Below are positions 16,104 to 24,630 of a stretch of 64,000 bases of DNA, in pieces. The stretch is from positions 98,211 to 162,210 of the forward strand of contig NZ_BAAAEN010000013.1 in NCBI RefSeq assembly GCF_039523035.1. The letters run 5' to 3'. The notes below the pieces were generated by a model. That model worked only from the letters and a program-made list of their open reading frames with translations. It did no database searches and was not told the DNA's origin. Within the stretch, counting starts at the first letter, position 1, and each line of letters begins with the position of its first letter. The DNA comes from Pigmentiphaga daeguensis (lineage in GTDB: Bacteria > Pseudomonadota > Gammaproteobacteria > Burkholderiales > Burkholderiaceae_B). The position numbers were made by a program, and so were the translations under genes.

Positions 16104-16471
16104 CATCGACCAACGACTCCATCCGCCTGAAGATCCAGCGCGCCGGCGCCGGCACCGAGGCCCGCGTCGTCGAATACGACGTACCTCCCCAGGCTGCCGC
16201 GTCGCTGCTGGACGCGCTGCGCTGGGTGCGCGCGCACCAGGACGATACGCTGGCTTTCCGCTATGCCTGCATCAACGCCAATGCCTGCAAGGAATGCATG
16301 ATGCGCCTGGACGGCAAGGTCGTGTACGCCTGTCTGGCCAAGCTCGAGCCGGGCACCTCGCACACGGTCGAACCCCTGCCGAACAAGCCGCTGGTACGCG
16401 ATCTCGTGACCGAGATCGCGCCGCCCAAGGAACGCCTGTTCGCCGGCGAGGGCGACGACGATGACGAATGA
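16100..16471 (+). CDS. [2Fe-2S] domain protein resembling the N-terminal half of SdhB/FrdB
   Basis: Only 123 residues, against about 230-250 for SdhB/FrdB. It keeps the plant-ferredoxin-like domain: cysteines at C-x5-C-x2-C-x11-C (CINANACKEC ... YAC), one residue longer in the first gap than the usual C-x4-C, then the SdhB-like VEPLPNKPLVRDLV. The second domain with 4Fe-4S and 3Fe-4S clusters is absent, and the protein ends in an acidic tail (EGDDDDE). The ATG overlaps the flavoprotein stop. It likely passes electrons between the flavoprotein and an unknown soluble carrier, because no membrane anchor subunit is encoded nearby. Confidence 0.8.
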   Translation: MTSTNDSIRLKIQRAGAGTEARVVEYDVPPQAAASLLDALRWVRAHQDDTLAFRYACINANACKECMMRLDGKVVYACLAKLEPGTSHTVEPLPNKPLVRDLVTEIAPPKERLFAGEGDDDDE

Positions 16472-17009
16472 CGGCCGGCGCCCGGACGCGTCGGACGAGG
16501 CCGGCGAACGTCTGCGCATCCTGTCCTCGGCGCACCTGGCCACGGGTCCGCATGCCGAGCTGTCCGAGCTCGAGTTCGGGTTGATCATCGCCCACAATGC
16601 GTTCAGCCGCTGGATCGTGCGCTGCATGGCGGCGGCCGGCGCGGCCGACCTCGCGGTCACGGACGTGCTGGTGCTGCACCACGTCCACCATCGGAAGCGG
16701 GGCAAGAAACTGGCCGACATCTGCTTCACCCTGAACTACGAAGACACGCACGTCATCAACTACTCGCTGAAGAAACTGGCTGGCATGGGCCTGGTGCGCG
16801 GCGAAAAAAGCGGCAAGGAAGTGCTCTACGCCACCACCGGGGAAGGCGCGGCGCTGATCGATCGCTTCCGCGCCGTCCGGGGCCGCTGCCTGCTTGCCAG
16901 CGTCGAAGGCGAACTGGCCGACGGCGCCTCCCTGTCCGACGTGGCCCGGCGCCTGCGCATGCTGTCGGGCCTTTATGACCAGGCCGCCCGCGCGGCCTCA
17001 TCGCTATGA
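16461..17009 (+). CDS. MarR-like winged-helix transcriptional regulator
   Basis: 182 residues. The middle (LAVTDVLVLHHVHHRKRGKKLADICFTL and YSLKKLAGMGLVRGEKSGKEVLY) fits a winged helix with recognition helix around residues 90-110 and wing around 115-125. It overlaps the ferredoxin-like gene by 11 bases and the oxoprolinase start by 4 bases, so it sits inside the operon and most likely controls it in response to the imported compound. The DNA site may be the AT-rich dyad at 9428-9459, which is inference. Confidence 0.75.
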   Translation: MTNDGRRPDASDEAGERLRILSSAHLATGPHAELSELEFGLIIAHNAFSRWIVRCMAAAGAADLAVTDVLVLHHVHHRKRGKKLADICFTLNYEDTHVINYSLKKLAGMGLVRGEKSGKEVLYATTGEGAALIDRFRAVRGRCLLASVEGELADGASLSDVARRLRMLSGLYDQAARAASSL

Positions 17010-20000
17010 ATACAACCTCCTCTTCCCCCGCCGACGATGCCCGTTGGGAATTCTGGATAGACCGCGGCGGCACCTTCACCGACGTGATCGGACGCCGCCC
17101 CGACGGCTCGCTGGCGACGGCCAAGCTGCTTTCCGAGAACCCCGGACGCTACGACGATGCCGCCGTCGAAGGCATACGACGCCTGCTGGGGCTGGCTCCC
17201 GGCGAACCGGTACCCGCCGATCGCATCGAGGTCGTACGCATGGGCACCACGGTCGCCACCAACGCGCTGCTGGAACGCAAGGGCGAACGCGTGTTGCTGG
17301 CCGTCACCCGGGGCTTTCGCGACGCCTTGCGCATCGCCTACCAGAACCGGCCGCGCCTGTTCGACCGCGAGATCGTCCTGCCCGAACAGCTCGCCAGCCT
17401 CGTGGTCGAGATCGATGAGCGCCTGGCCGCCGACGGCGCCATCGTCGCCGAACTGGACGAGGCGCAGGCCCGGTCGGCCCTGGCCGAAGGCCGGGCGCAG
17501 GGCTACCAGTCCATCGCCATCGCGCTCATGCACGGTTACCGCAACCCGGCGCACGAACTGCGGCTGGCGGCGATCGCGCGTGAACTCGGCTATGCGCAGG
17601 TCTCCGCCTCGCACGCCGTCTCGCCGCTGATCCGCTTCGTCGCGCGCGGCGATACCACCGTGGTCGACGCCTATCTGTCGCCCGTGCTGCGCCGCTACGT
17701 GGACCGTGTATCGTCCGCCCTGCCCGGCGTGCGCCTGCAGTTCATGCAATCGAGCGGCGGCCTGACCGACGCCCGCGCCTTCCAGGGCAAGGACTCCGTG
17801 CTGTCCGGCCCCGCCGGCGGCATCGTCGGCATGGCCGGCGTGTCGGCCGCCGCCGGCTTCGACCGCATCATCGGCTTCGACATGGGCGGCACCTCGACCG
17901 ACGTATCCCACTATGCCGGCGAATACGAACGTACCTTCGACACGCTGGTGGCGGGCGTGCGGCTGCGCGCGCCCATGATGAGCATCCACACGGTGGCCGC
18001 CGGCGGCGGATCCATCCTGCGCTTTGACGGCACGCGGCTGCGCGTGGGCCCCGAATCGGCCGGCGCCGATCCCGGGCCCGCCTGCTACCGGCGCGGCGGA
18101 CCACTGACCATCACCGACGCCAACGTCATGCTGGGCCGCATCCAGCCTGCGCACTTTCCCGCCGTGTTCGGTCCCGGTGGCGACCAGCCGCTGGATGCCG
18201 ACGTGGTCCGCGCGCGCTTCGCCGAACTGGCCGGCGAAGTCGAGCGCGGCACCGGCCGCGCCACCACGCCCGAGGCGCTGGCGCACGGCTTCCTGGAGAT
18301 CGCGATCACCAACATGGCCAACGCGATCAAGCTGATTTCCGTGCAGCGCGGCTACGACATCACCCGCTACACCCTGACCACCTTCGGCGGCGCGGGCGGC
18401 CAGCATGCCTGCGCCGTCGCGGACGCGCTGGCCATGCCGCGCGTGCTGATCCATCCGCTGGCCGGCGTGCTGTCCGCCTACGGCATGGGCCTGGCCGTCG
18501 CCACCGCCGTGCGGGAACGCTCGGTGGAGCGCCGCTTCGACGACGACGGCCGCGCCGAGGCGCGCCGGGTGCTGGACGAACTGGGCGCCGCGGCCAAGGG
18601 CGAACTCCAGGCCCAGGGCTGCGAGGCGGCCGACATCCGGATCGCCGAGCGAGCCTATCTGCGCTACGAGGGTACCGACACCGCGCTGCCGGTGCCGCTG
18701 GGCGAGACCTCGGACATGCTGGCCGAATTCGAGCGCGCCTATCGCCAGCGCTTCGCCTTCCTGATGCCCGGCCGCGCGCTGGTGATCGATTCCGTGATGG
18801 CCGAGGCCACCGCCGGGCAAGGCCCCCAGAGCGCGCGCGCCGCCTGGTTCGGCCGCCCCGCGCGCGAGGCCGGCACGCAACTGCAGGCCCGCGACAGCGT
18901 CGCCATCCATGCCGGCGCATGGCAGGACAGCCCCCTTTACGCCGCCGCCGACCTGCGGGCCGGCGACGTCATCGCCGGCCCCGCCATCATCACCGATGCC
19001 AACGCCACCACCGTGGTCGATCCCGGCTGGCGGGCCACCGCGACCGCGAACGGCGACATCGTGCTCGAACGCGCCCAGCCCCGGCCCCAGCGCCGCGCCG
19101 TCGGCACCGAGGCGGATCCGGTGATGCTGGAGATCTTCAACAACCTGTTCATGTCCATCGCCGAGCAGATGGGCTGGCGCCTGCAGAACACCGCGCACTC
19201 GGTCAACATCAAGGAACGCCTGGATTTCTCGTGCGCGATCTTCGACGCACAGGGCGACCTCGTCGCCAACGCCCCCCACATCCCGGTGCACCTGGGGTCC
19301 ATGGGCGCCAGCGTCCGGGCCGTCATCGACAGTACCCAGGGCACGCTGCGGCCCGGCGACGCCTACGTGCTCAACGACCCCTACGCCGGCGGCACCCATC
19401 TGCCCGACGTCACGGTCATCACCCCCATCTTCGACGAGGCCGGCACCCGCGTGCTGTTCTACGTGGGCTCGCGCGGCCATCACGCCGACATCGGCGGCCT
19501 GACGCCCGGCTCCATGCCGCCCGACTCGCGCACCATCGACGACGAGGGCGTGCTCATCACCAGCTTCCTGCTGGTGCGCGACGGACATTTGCGCGAGGCC
19601 GAGATGCGGCAGTTGCTGGCCGGCGCGCGGCATCCCGCGCGCAACATCGACCAGAACATCGCCGACTTGCGCGCCCAGGTGGCCGCCAACGAGAAAGGCC
19701 GCGAGGAACTCATGGCCATGGTGCGCTACTTCGGCCTGGACGTCGTGCAGGCATACATGGGCCACGTGCAGGACAACGCCGAGGAATCCGTGCGCCGGGC
19801 CATCAGCCGCCTGCGCGACGGGAGTTTCGCGGTATCGCTGGACAACGGCGCGCAGGTGCGCGTGGCGGTCACCGTGGACCACGCCACCCGCAGTGCCACG
19901 CTGGATTTCACCGGCACGTCCAGGCAGTTGCCCAACAATTTCAACGCGCCGCGCGCCGTTACCTCGGCCGCCGTGCTGTACGTGTTCCGCACGCTGCTGG

Positions 20001-20671
20001 ACGAGGACATCCCCATGAACGCGGGCGGCCTGAAGCCGCTCACCATCGTGGTCCCCGAAGGTTCGATGCTGAACCCGCGCTATCCGGCCGCCGTGGTGGC
20101 CGGCAACGTCGAAACCTCCACCTGCGTGACCAATGCGCTGTACGGCGCGCTGGGCATCATGGCCAGCAGCCAGCCGACCATGAACAACCTGACCTTCGGC
20201 AACGCCCGCCACCAGTACTACGAAACCATCTCCGGCGGCTCGGGCGCGGGCGGCCGCTTCGATGAAAACGGCAGCCTGGCCGGCGGCTTCGATGGCACGT
20301 CGGTCGTGCAGACTCACATGACCAATTCGCGCCTGACCGATCCGGAGGTACTGGAACTGCGTTTCCCGGTGCGGCTGGAACGCTACGAGATCCGACACGG
20401 TTCGGGCGGCGACGGACGCTGGCGCGGCGGCGACGGCGGCGTGCGCACGCTGCGGTTCCTGGAACCCATGACGGTTTCGCTGCTGGCCAACGGCTGGCAC
20501 CATCCCGCCTTCGGGCTGCGCGGCGGACAACCCGGCGCGCCGGGCCTGGCCCGCGTGCTGCGCGCCGACGGACGGGTCGAACCGCTGGACCACGCGGATC
20601 GCGCGGAGTTGCAGGCGGGCGACCGGGTCGAGATCGAGACGCCGGGCGGCGGCGGCTACGGGGAAGCCTGA
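17006..20671 (+). CDS. 5-oxoprolinase / hydantoinase A-B fusion (ATP-dependent lactam hydrolase family)
   Basis: 1221 residues, the normal length of full 5-oxoprolinases that join HyuA and HyuB. The N-terminal ATPase-like half has DRGGTFTDVIGR (residues about 16-28), GTTVATNALLERKGERVLL, and FDMGGTSTDVS with AAGGGSI. The HyuB half starts near residue 703 (DPVMLEIFNNLFMSIAEQMG) and includes NDPYAGGTHLPD and GGxGGxG near the end (DGRWRGGDGGVR). The family opens cyclic amides such as 5-oxoproline or hydantoins with ATP, or carboxylates ketones (acetone/acetophenone carboxylases). Its place after an amino-acid-type importer favours a lactam or hydantoin derived from an amino acid. Last gene of the operon. 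Confidence 0.88.
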   Translation: MNTTSSSPADDARWEFWIDRGGTFTDVIGRRPDGSLATAKLLSENPGRYDDAAVEGIRRLLGLAPGEPVPADRIEVVRMGTTVATNALLERKGERVLLAVTRGFRDALRIAYQNRPRLFDREIVLPEQLASLVVEIDERLAADGAIVAELDEAQARSALAEGRAQGYQSIAIALMHGYRNPAHELRLAAIARELGYAQVSASHAVSPLIRFVARGDTTVVDAYLSPVLRRYVDRVSSALPGVRLQFMQSSGGLTDARAFQGKDSVLSGPAGGIVGMAGVSAAAGFDRIIGFDMGGTSTDVSHYAGEYERTFDTLVAGVRLRAPMMSIHTVAAGGGSILRFDGTRLRVGPESAGADPGPACYRRGGPLTITDANVMLGRIQPAHFPAVFGPGGDQPLDADVVRARFAELAGEVERGTGRATTPEALAHGFLEIAITNMANAIKLISVQRGYDITRYTLTTFGGAGGQHACAVADALAMPRVLIHPLAGVLSAYGMGLAVATAVRERSVERRFDDDGRAEARRVLDELGAAAKGELQAQGCEAADIRIAERAYLRYEGTDTALPVPLGETSDMLAEFERAYRQRFAFLMPGRALVIDSVMAEATAGQGPQSARAAWFGRPAREAGTQLQARDSVAIHAGAWQDSPLYAAADLRAGDVIAGPAIITDANATTVVDPGWRATATANGDIVLERAQPRPQRRAVGTEADPVMLEIFNNLFMSIAEQMGWRLQNTAHSVNIKERLDFSCAIFDAQGDLVANAPHIPVHLGSMGASVRAVIDSTQGTLRPGDAYVLNDPYAGGTHLPDVTVITPIFDEAGTRVLFYVGSRGHHADIGGLTPGSMPPDSRTIDDEGVLITSFLLVRDGHLREAEMRQLLAGARHPARNIDQNIADLRAQVAANEKGREELMAMVRYFGLDVVQAYMGHVQDNAEESVRRAISRLRDGSFAVSLDNGAQVRVAVTVDHATRSATLDFTGTSRQLPNNFNAPRAVTSAAVLYVFRTLLDEDIPMNAGGLKPLTIVVPEGSMLNPRYPAAVVAGNVETSTCVTNALYGALGIMASSQPTMNNLTFGNARHQYYETISGGSGAGGRFDENGSLAGGFDGTSVVQTHMTNSRLTDPEVLELRFPVRLERYEIRHGSGGDGRWRGGDGGVRTLRFLEPMTVSLLANGWHHPAFGLRGGQPGAPGLARVLRADGRVEPLDHADRAELQAGDRVEIETPGGGGYGEA

Positions 20672-20690
20672 CCACGGCCCGTGGCCGGCC

Positions 20691-23078
20691 TCAGCCCCCC
20701 TGGCAGGTGGCGTACAGGCTGGCGATCTCGCGCGTCAGCAGGGCCTGCCAGCGCATCATGACGTAGTTGCAGACGGCCGACGAATGAATGCCCTCGCACG
20801 GCCAGTTCAACGGCAAGGTGCCGTTGTCGGCCCTGGCGATGCTGTTGCCGCCGCCGTCGCTCTGGTTGGCGGTGGTGGCCGAATCGCGCGCCGCCTGGTC
20901 GGACTGTTCGGCCTGCTGGCGCAGCACCTCGGCATTGCCGCCGCCGGCCTTCACCTTGGCCAGGGTCGAGGCGACATCCATCTGCAAGGCTTCCTTGCGG
21001 ACCTCGGCCAGGAGGGGGTTGGTATAGGGCCGCAGCTGCGGGGCGAGGTGCGCCATCGTCCCCGTGCAGCGCCCACCACCGCCCTGGCCGCTGGAAGCCC
21101 GTGCCGCCGCGGCCCCGGAACCTGCCTGCGCCGCGCCGCCATCGCGCGCGCCCGCCGCCTGCGGCCTGGGCTGCGCCTTGGGCGCGGGGCCGTCGGGCAG
21201 CACCAGCTTCACCGTCTGCCCGGCCGGCGTGGTCACGCTGGCATTGCGCAGTTCCAGGTAATCCTCGTCGATCGCGCGCAGCTCGCCCGTCACGCTCATT
21301 TCCTTCGCGTCGGCGAATTGCCGGGCCTGCGCCGGCGGCAGCGGCACCATGACCGGCACGTTGCGCCAGGAGCCGATGAACATGCCCCGGTCGGCGTCGT
21401 AGTCCCGCAGCGCGACCTTCATCGCATGCGGCAGCGTGAGCGTGGCCAGCCGCTTCTGGTACTCGGCCGAGGTCTCGAACCTGTCCTTCTTCAACGCGGC
21501 CAGGAACGCCGCGGCCGGCTTGCCCGAGTCGTCGTGGGCGAACCGCCAGAGACGGGTGCGCCAGTTGTACGACTGGCCGGTCAGCAGGTCCTGCTGGATG
21601 ATGAAGCCCGACTGGAACCGGCCCGCCGGCAAGGTGCGCAGCAACTGGCCCGTCTTCGTGTCGAACAACTGCGCGGGTATCCGGGACTCGGTCGCATACG
21701 ACGTCACCAGCACCTGGTTCGGGTGGCCCGGCAGCTCCTGGAACACGCCGGAGAACGACCGGTCCTGCGGAGACTGGCGATGCAGCGTCTGCAACGTGAT
21801 GCGGCGCTGCCATGTCGACGGATCCACGACATCGACCTTGCCGGTCTGCTCATCGTGCAGGTAGGCGTTTTCTCCCCAGCCCAGCAGCCGCTCGTTGCCG
21901 TTGCTGACGCGCACCATCGAACAATCGGGCAGGCTCACCCTGACGGGCGGCTGTGCCGTCAGGACATTGCCCCGCTTGTCGGCATACGGTATCCCGGCGA
22001 CATGGCCGGGCAGCTCGCACAGCATCCTGCCGTGGGCCACGTCCCAGATCCGCAACCGATGCGACGGGCTGCTCCAGTCGCCCATCTCGGAATAGGCATA
22101 GGGCGTGTTGCCTATCCAGCGGTAGTCCAGGCGCTTGTACTGGTCCGCCGGCCGCCGGTCGTCCCCACGGAACTCGCCGGCCTTGGCGCCATTGACGTAA
22201 TAGCTGACCACGCCGTCCTTCTGCGCGAAGAACTCCTGCCGGCCCTGGTCGTCGATGCGGGCGGCGCAGGCGTCGGCATCGTCCACCGACACGCCTCCCA
22301 ACTCGGCTCCCCTGGCGTCGTAGTAGCTCACCCCCAGGCAGCGCCGCCCCTTGTCGAAATCGGTCATCCGCAAGTGCTCGACGACGTGGCGTCCGCCCAC
22401 CTCCTTCGGCCACGGGAAATACCCGCCAGGCGGCAGCGTGCGCAGCGAATTGCCTTGCAGGTCGACCAGTTCGGAACCGTTCTTCAGCTCGCTGACCAGC
22501 AGCGCCTCGTTGCCGACGAAGCTCAGCGTGCGGGAAGACTGGCCTGACGGCACGCGCGTCGGCACCGCCCGGTCCTTGCCCGTGGCCGTATCGCGCAGCA
22601 TGATCCGCCCGTCCGTCGCCTCGAAGGCCAGCCAAGCGCCATCGGGAGAGATGCTGGTGGTGCTGCGCGCCGTGATGTCGAAATCGGGCCGGGCATTGCC
22701 CGTTTCCTGCATGCCGAGCAGGCGCTTGTGGATCACGATGCGGCCCTGGTATTCGGGCGGAGGCGCCAGCGCCTGCAAGGCCTGCTCCTGTTCCTGCCGG
22801 ACCGCCTCCTGCTGCTGCCGCTGCCGCGCCGCGGCCTCGCGCTCCCGCTGCGCCTGCTGCTCCCGCTCGCGGCGGGCATTCTCGGCGGCGCGCTGCTCCT
22901 GCTCTTCCTGGCGGCGCTGGTCCTCGGCAATGACCCGGCCGGTCTGTTCGATCATCTGGCCGAGCTGGCGGAACAGTGCGCCGGAATCGGCGGCCGATGC
23001 CGGCCAGCAACAACCCGCGGCAGCCAGCACGGCCACGCCGCGCAATACGCGAAAACGGGGGAAAGACGGGATATCCAT
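20691..23078 (-). CDS. Exported coiled-coil plus beta-propeller-like protein of unknown function
   Basis: 795 residues. A signal peptide (cleavage about ASA at 30) is followed by a charged Gln/Glu/Arg-rich coiled coil at about residues 45-105, then repeated short beta segments with Ser/Asp-Gly-Ala-Trp and D-x-x-T/S-G-K turns (for example SPDGAWLAFEATDG, DTATGKDRAVP, DEQTGKVDVVD, DTKTGQLLRTL), typical of WD40/PQQ-like propellers. Two cysteines flank the CEGIHSSAVCNYVMMRWQ segment near the C-terminus. Function unknown; predicted periplasmic. The gene converges with the oxoprolinase gene 19 bases away. Confidence 0.75.
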   Translation of the reverse strand: MDIPSFPRFRVLRGVAVLAAAGCCWPASAADSGALFRQLGQMIEQTGRVIAEDQRRQEEQEQRAAENARREREQQAQREREAAARQRQQQEAVRQEQEQALQALAPPPEYQGRIVIHKRLLGMQETGNARPDFDITARSTTSISPDGAWLAFEATDGRIMLRDTATGKDRAVPTRVPSGQSSRTLSFVGNEALLVSELKNGSELVDLQGNSLRTLPPGGYFPWPKEVGGRHVVEHLRMTDFDKGRRCLGVSYYDARGAELGGVSVDDADACAARIDDQGRQEFFAQKDGVVSYYVNGAKAGEFRGDDRRPADQYKRLDYRWIGNTPYAYSEMGDWSSPSHRLRIWDVAHGRMLCELPGHVAGIPYADKRGNVLTAQPPVRVSLPDCSMVRVSNGNERLLGWGENAYLHDEQTGKVDVVDPSTWQRRITLQTLHRQSPQDRSFSGVFQELPGHPNQVLVTSYATESRIPAQLFDTKTGQLLRTLPAGRFQSGFIIQQDLLTGQSYNWRTRLWRFAHDDSGKPAAAFLAALKKDRFETSAEYQKRLATLTLPHAMKVALRDYDADRGMFIGSWRNVPVMVPLPPAQARQFADAKEMSVTGELRAIDEDYLELRNASVTTPAGQTVKLVLPDGPAPKAQPRPQAAGARDGGAAQAGSGAAAARASSGQGGGGRCTGTMAHLAPQLRPYTNPLLAEVRKEALQMDVASTLAKVKAGGGNAEVLRQQAEQSDQAARDSATTANQSDGGGNSIARADNGTLPLNWPCEGIHSSAVCNYVMMRWQALLTREIASLYATCQGG

Positions 23079-23111
23079 GATGTCGAATCGGCCAGGCGAA
23101 CAAACCGGGAA

Positions 23112-23134
23112 ACCTGGGCGGAAACCGCCCAGGT
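23112..23134 (-). terminator. Perfect GC-rich hairpin upstream of the propeller gene
   Basis: ACCTGGGCGG-AAA-CCGCCCAGGT, a 10-bp perfect stem with a 3-base loop, 34 bases before the reverse-strand start at 23078. Read on the reverse strand it is followed by TTTCCCGGTTT, so it may end transcription arriving from the small reverse-strand gene at 23452-23622, or act as a leader attenuator. Confidence 0.45.
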
Positions 23135-23304
23135 CCCAGAATATCGTTACGGCAGAACCGTCACATCACTCAAATGAGGGGCAACCCCTGGAACGGGCGC
23201 AGGCAATCAAGGCAAACCCTATTGCTGCATTTGGTTTAATCAATTGGCAGGATGTGGAAGCACCCACTATCATCGCAGGGCATTCGCCCTAACTTCGATG
23301 TTGG

Positions 23305-23427
23305 ATGAAACCCATGCTTCTGGAAGTTCTGCTGGTCTGGCTGGCCTGTGCGCTGCTGGTGGTATATAGCGTCGAGCGCAAGAGAAGAAGACGAGATTCG
23401 GCCAGGAATGACCACGCCGTGCGCTAG
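23305..23427 (+). CDS. Possible 40-residue single-span membrane protein
   Basis: A short open frame encoding MKPMLLEVLLVWLACALL at the start (one hydrophobic helix, residues 4-22) followed by a basic stretch (ERKRRRRDSAR), the layout of small inner-membrane proteins with an inside-positive tail. A GATG-type start region without a strong Shine-Dalgarno. No family recognised; it could be fortuitous. Confidence 0.3.
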   Translation: MKPMLLEVLLVWLACALLVVYSVERKRRRRDSARNDHAVR

Positions 23428-23451
23428 CACGGCCACGACAGCCCGTTGCCC

Positions 23452-23622
23452 TTACAGGCACCCCACGGCAAAGCTGGACAGCAGCCGGGACTCCGGCACA
23501 CCGCCGGCATGGCAGGCTAGGCGCAGGATCGCGGCGTTCAGGAAACACACGGCCAGGAAAGCGACGAGGACACGCAGGAATCGCTTGAGTCCTGGCCTTT
23601 CTGTCTCGCTGTAATAGCTCAT
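23452..23622 (-). CDS. Possible small membrane protein, 56 residues
   Basis: Reverse-strand frame from the ATG at 23622 (an in-frame ATG at 23637 adds five residues). It encodes a charged N-terminus, one hydrophobic helix (FLRVLVAFLAVCFLNAAILRL, residues about 15-35) and a short tail ending with CL. Codon use is ordinary for the region. No family recognised. The 650 bases between the propeller gene and the SDR gene hold only this and the plus-strand frame at 23305. Confidence 0.35.
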   Translation of the reverse strand: MSYYSETERPGLKRFLRVLVAFLAVCFLNAAILRLACHAGGVPESRLLSSFAVGCL

Positions 23623-23728
23623 ACAAGCGCTTGGCAATTGATTCTAATTGCTAAACACGTTACAGCATCCTCCCTTTATTCGCAATTATGCGAACGACGT
23701 AGGTGTGATATAGACCGCCGGCCACAAG

Positions 23729-24475
23729 CTAGACGGACATGCCTCCCGACACCTCCAACGCCACGCCATTGACGTAGCTCGCGTCATCGGAAGCCAGAAA
23801 GGCGTATACGCTGGCGATTTCCTCCGGCGCCCCCAGCCGCCTCATCCAGCAGGCGGTCCGGAAACCGTCCAGCACCTTCTCCGGCATGCTCTTGAGGATG
23901 TCGGTCTCGACGAAGCCCGGACAGACCGCGTTCACCCGTATCCCCTTGGGACCCAGTTCGCGGGCCCAGGTCTTGGTGAAGCCGATCACGCCGAACTTGC
24001 TGGCCGCGTAGTTGGTCTGCCCGAAATTCCCGTACAGGCCGACCACGCTCGACGCATTCAGGATGACGCCGCGCTGCTGCGCCAGCATGGTGTCGACGAC
24101 CGCCTGGGTGCAATTGAACACGCCCTTCAGGTTCACGTCGATGACCTGGTCGAACTGCTGTTCGGTCATGCGCGCCAGCCGGGCATCCTGCGTGATGCCC
24201 GCATTATTGACCAGGATGTCTATGCGGTGGAACCTGGCCTTGATGGCGGCGACCACCGCGTCTATCCCTTCGCGGTCGGTCACGTCCAGCGCATGGGCCT
24301 CGGCCTGGTGGCCGGCTTCCCGCAGGGCCCGGGCCTGCTCGCGCGCGGCGTCGGCCGCCCGGTCGCACAGGATCACCGTGGCGCCCTCGCCGGCGAATTT
24401 CCATGCGGTGGCCCGCCCGATGCCGGCGGCGGCTCCCGTGATGATGGCTACTCGGTCTTTCAGCTTCACTGACAT
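23729..24475 (-). CDS. Short-chain dehydrogenase, FabG/PhaB-like 3-ketoacyl reductase
   Basis: NAD(P)H-dependent classical SDR of 248 residues. Visible: the cofactor motif TGAAAGIG at residues 13-20, NNAG near 88, catalytic Ser in NASSV near 141, Tyr and Lys in YAASK near 155-159, and the VCPGFVETDI segment after it. The cofactor-loop residues (CDRAADAAR) do not settle NAD versus NADP. Closest in layout to 3-oxoacyl-ACP or acetoacetyl-CoA reductases. GAGGGG lies directly against the ATG at 24475, so a GTG at 24469 could be the true start. Monocistronic and divergent from the phosphoesterase gene. Confidence 0.88.
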   Translation of the reverse strand: MSVKLKDRVAIITGAAAGIGRATAWKFAGEGATVILCDRAADAAREQARALREAGHQAEAHALDVTDREGIDAVVAAIKARFHRIDILVNNAGITQDARLARMTEQQFDQVIDVNLKGVFNCTQAVVDTMLAQQRGVILNASSVVGLYGNFGQTNYAASKFGVIGFTKTWARELGPKGIRVNAVCPGFVETDILKSMPEKVLDGFRTACWMRRLGAPEEIASVYAFLASDDASYVNGVALEVSGGMSV

Positions 24476-24630
24476 CCCCTCTGTATGGAATCCGGCCTCT
24501 TCCGGAACGCCGGGCCGGGCACCGGTTCGGCGCCAGTGTGTTTTTACCCTGTCCGGCGGAGTCCCGCATCCGCAGCAATGACGCGGTCATATCGACCCCC
24601 TAATCTGCGCCGCTTTCGGGGGAACAAACG

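Noticed and set aside
16973..20593. 1206-codon reverse-strand open frame
   Set aside because: Antisense shadow of the 5-oxoprolinase gene in GC-rich DNA; composition is His/Gly/Ala/Arg-heavy with no motifs.
20671..20690. Small dyad CCACGG-C-CCGTGG between convergent genes
   Set aside because: Loop would be too small and the stem shortens to four pairs; not a credible terminator.
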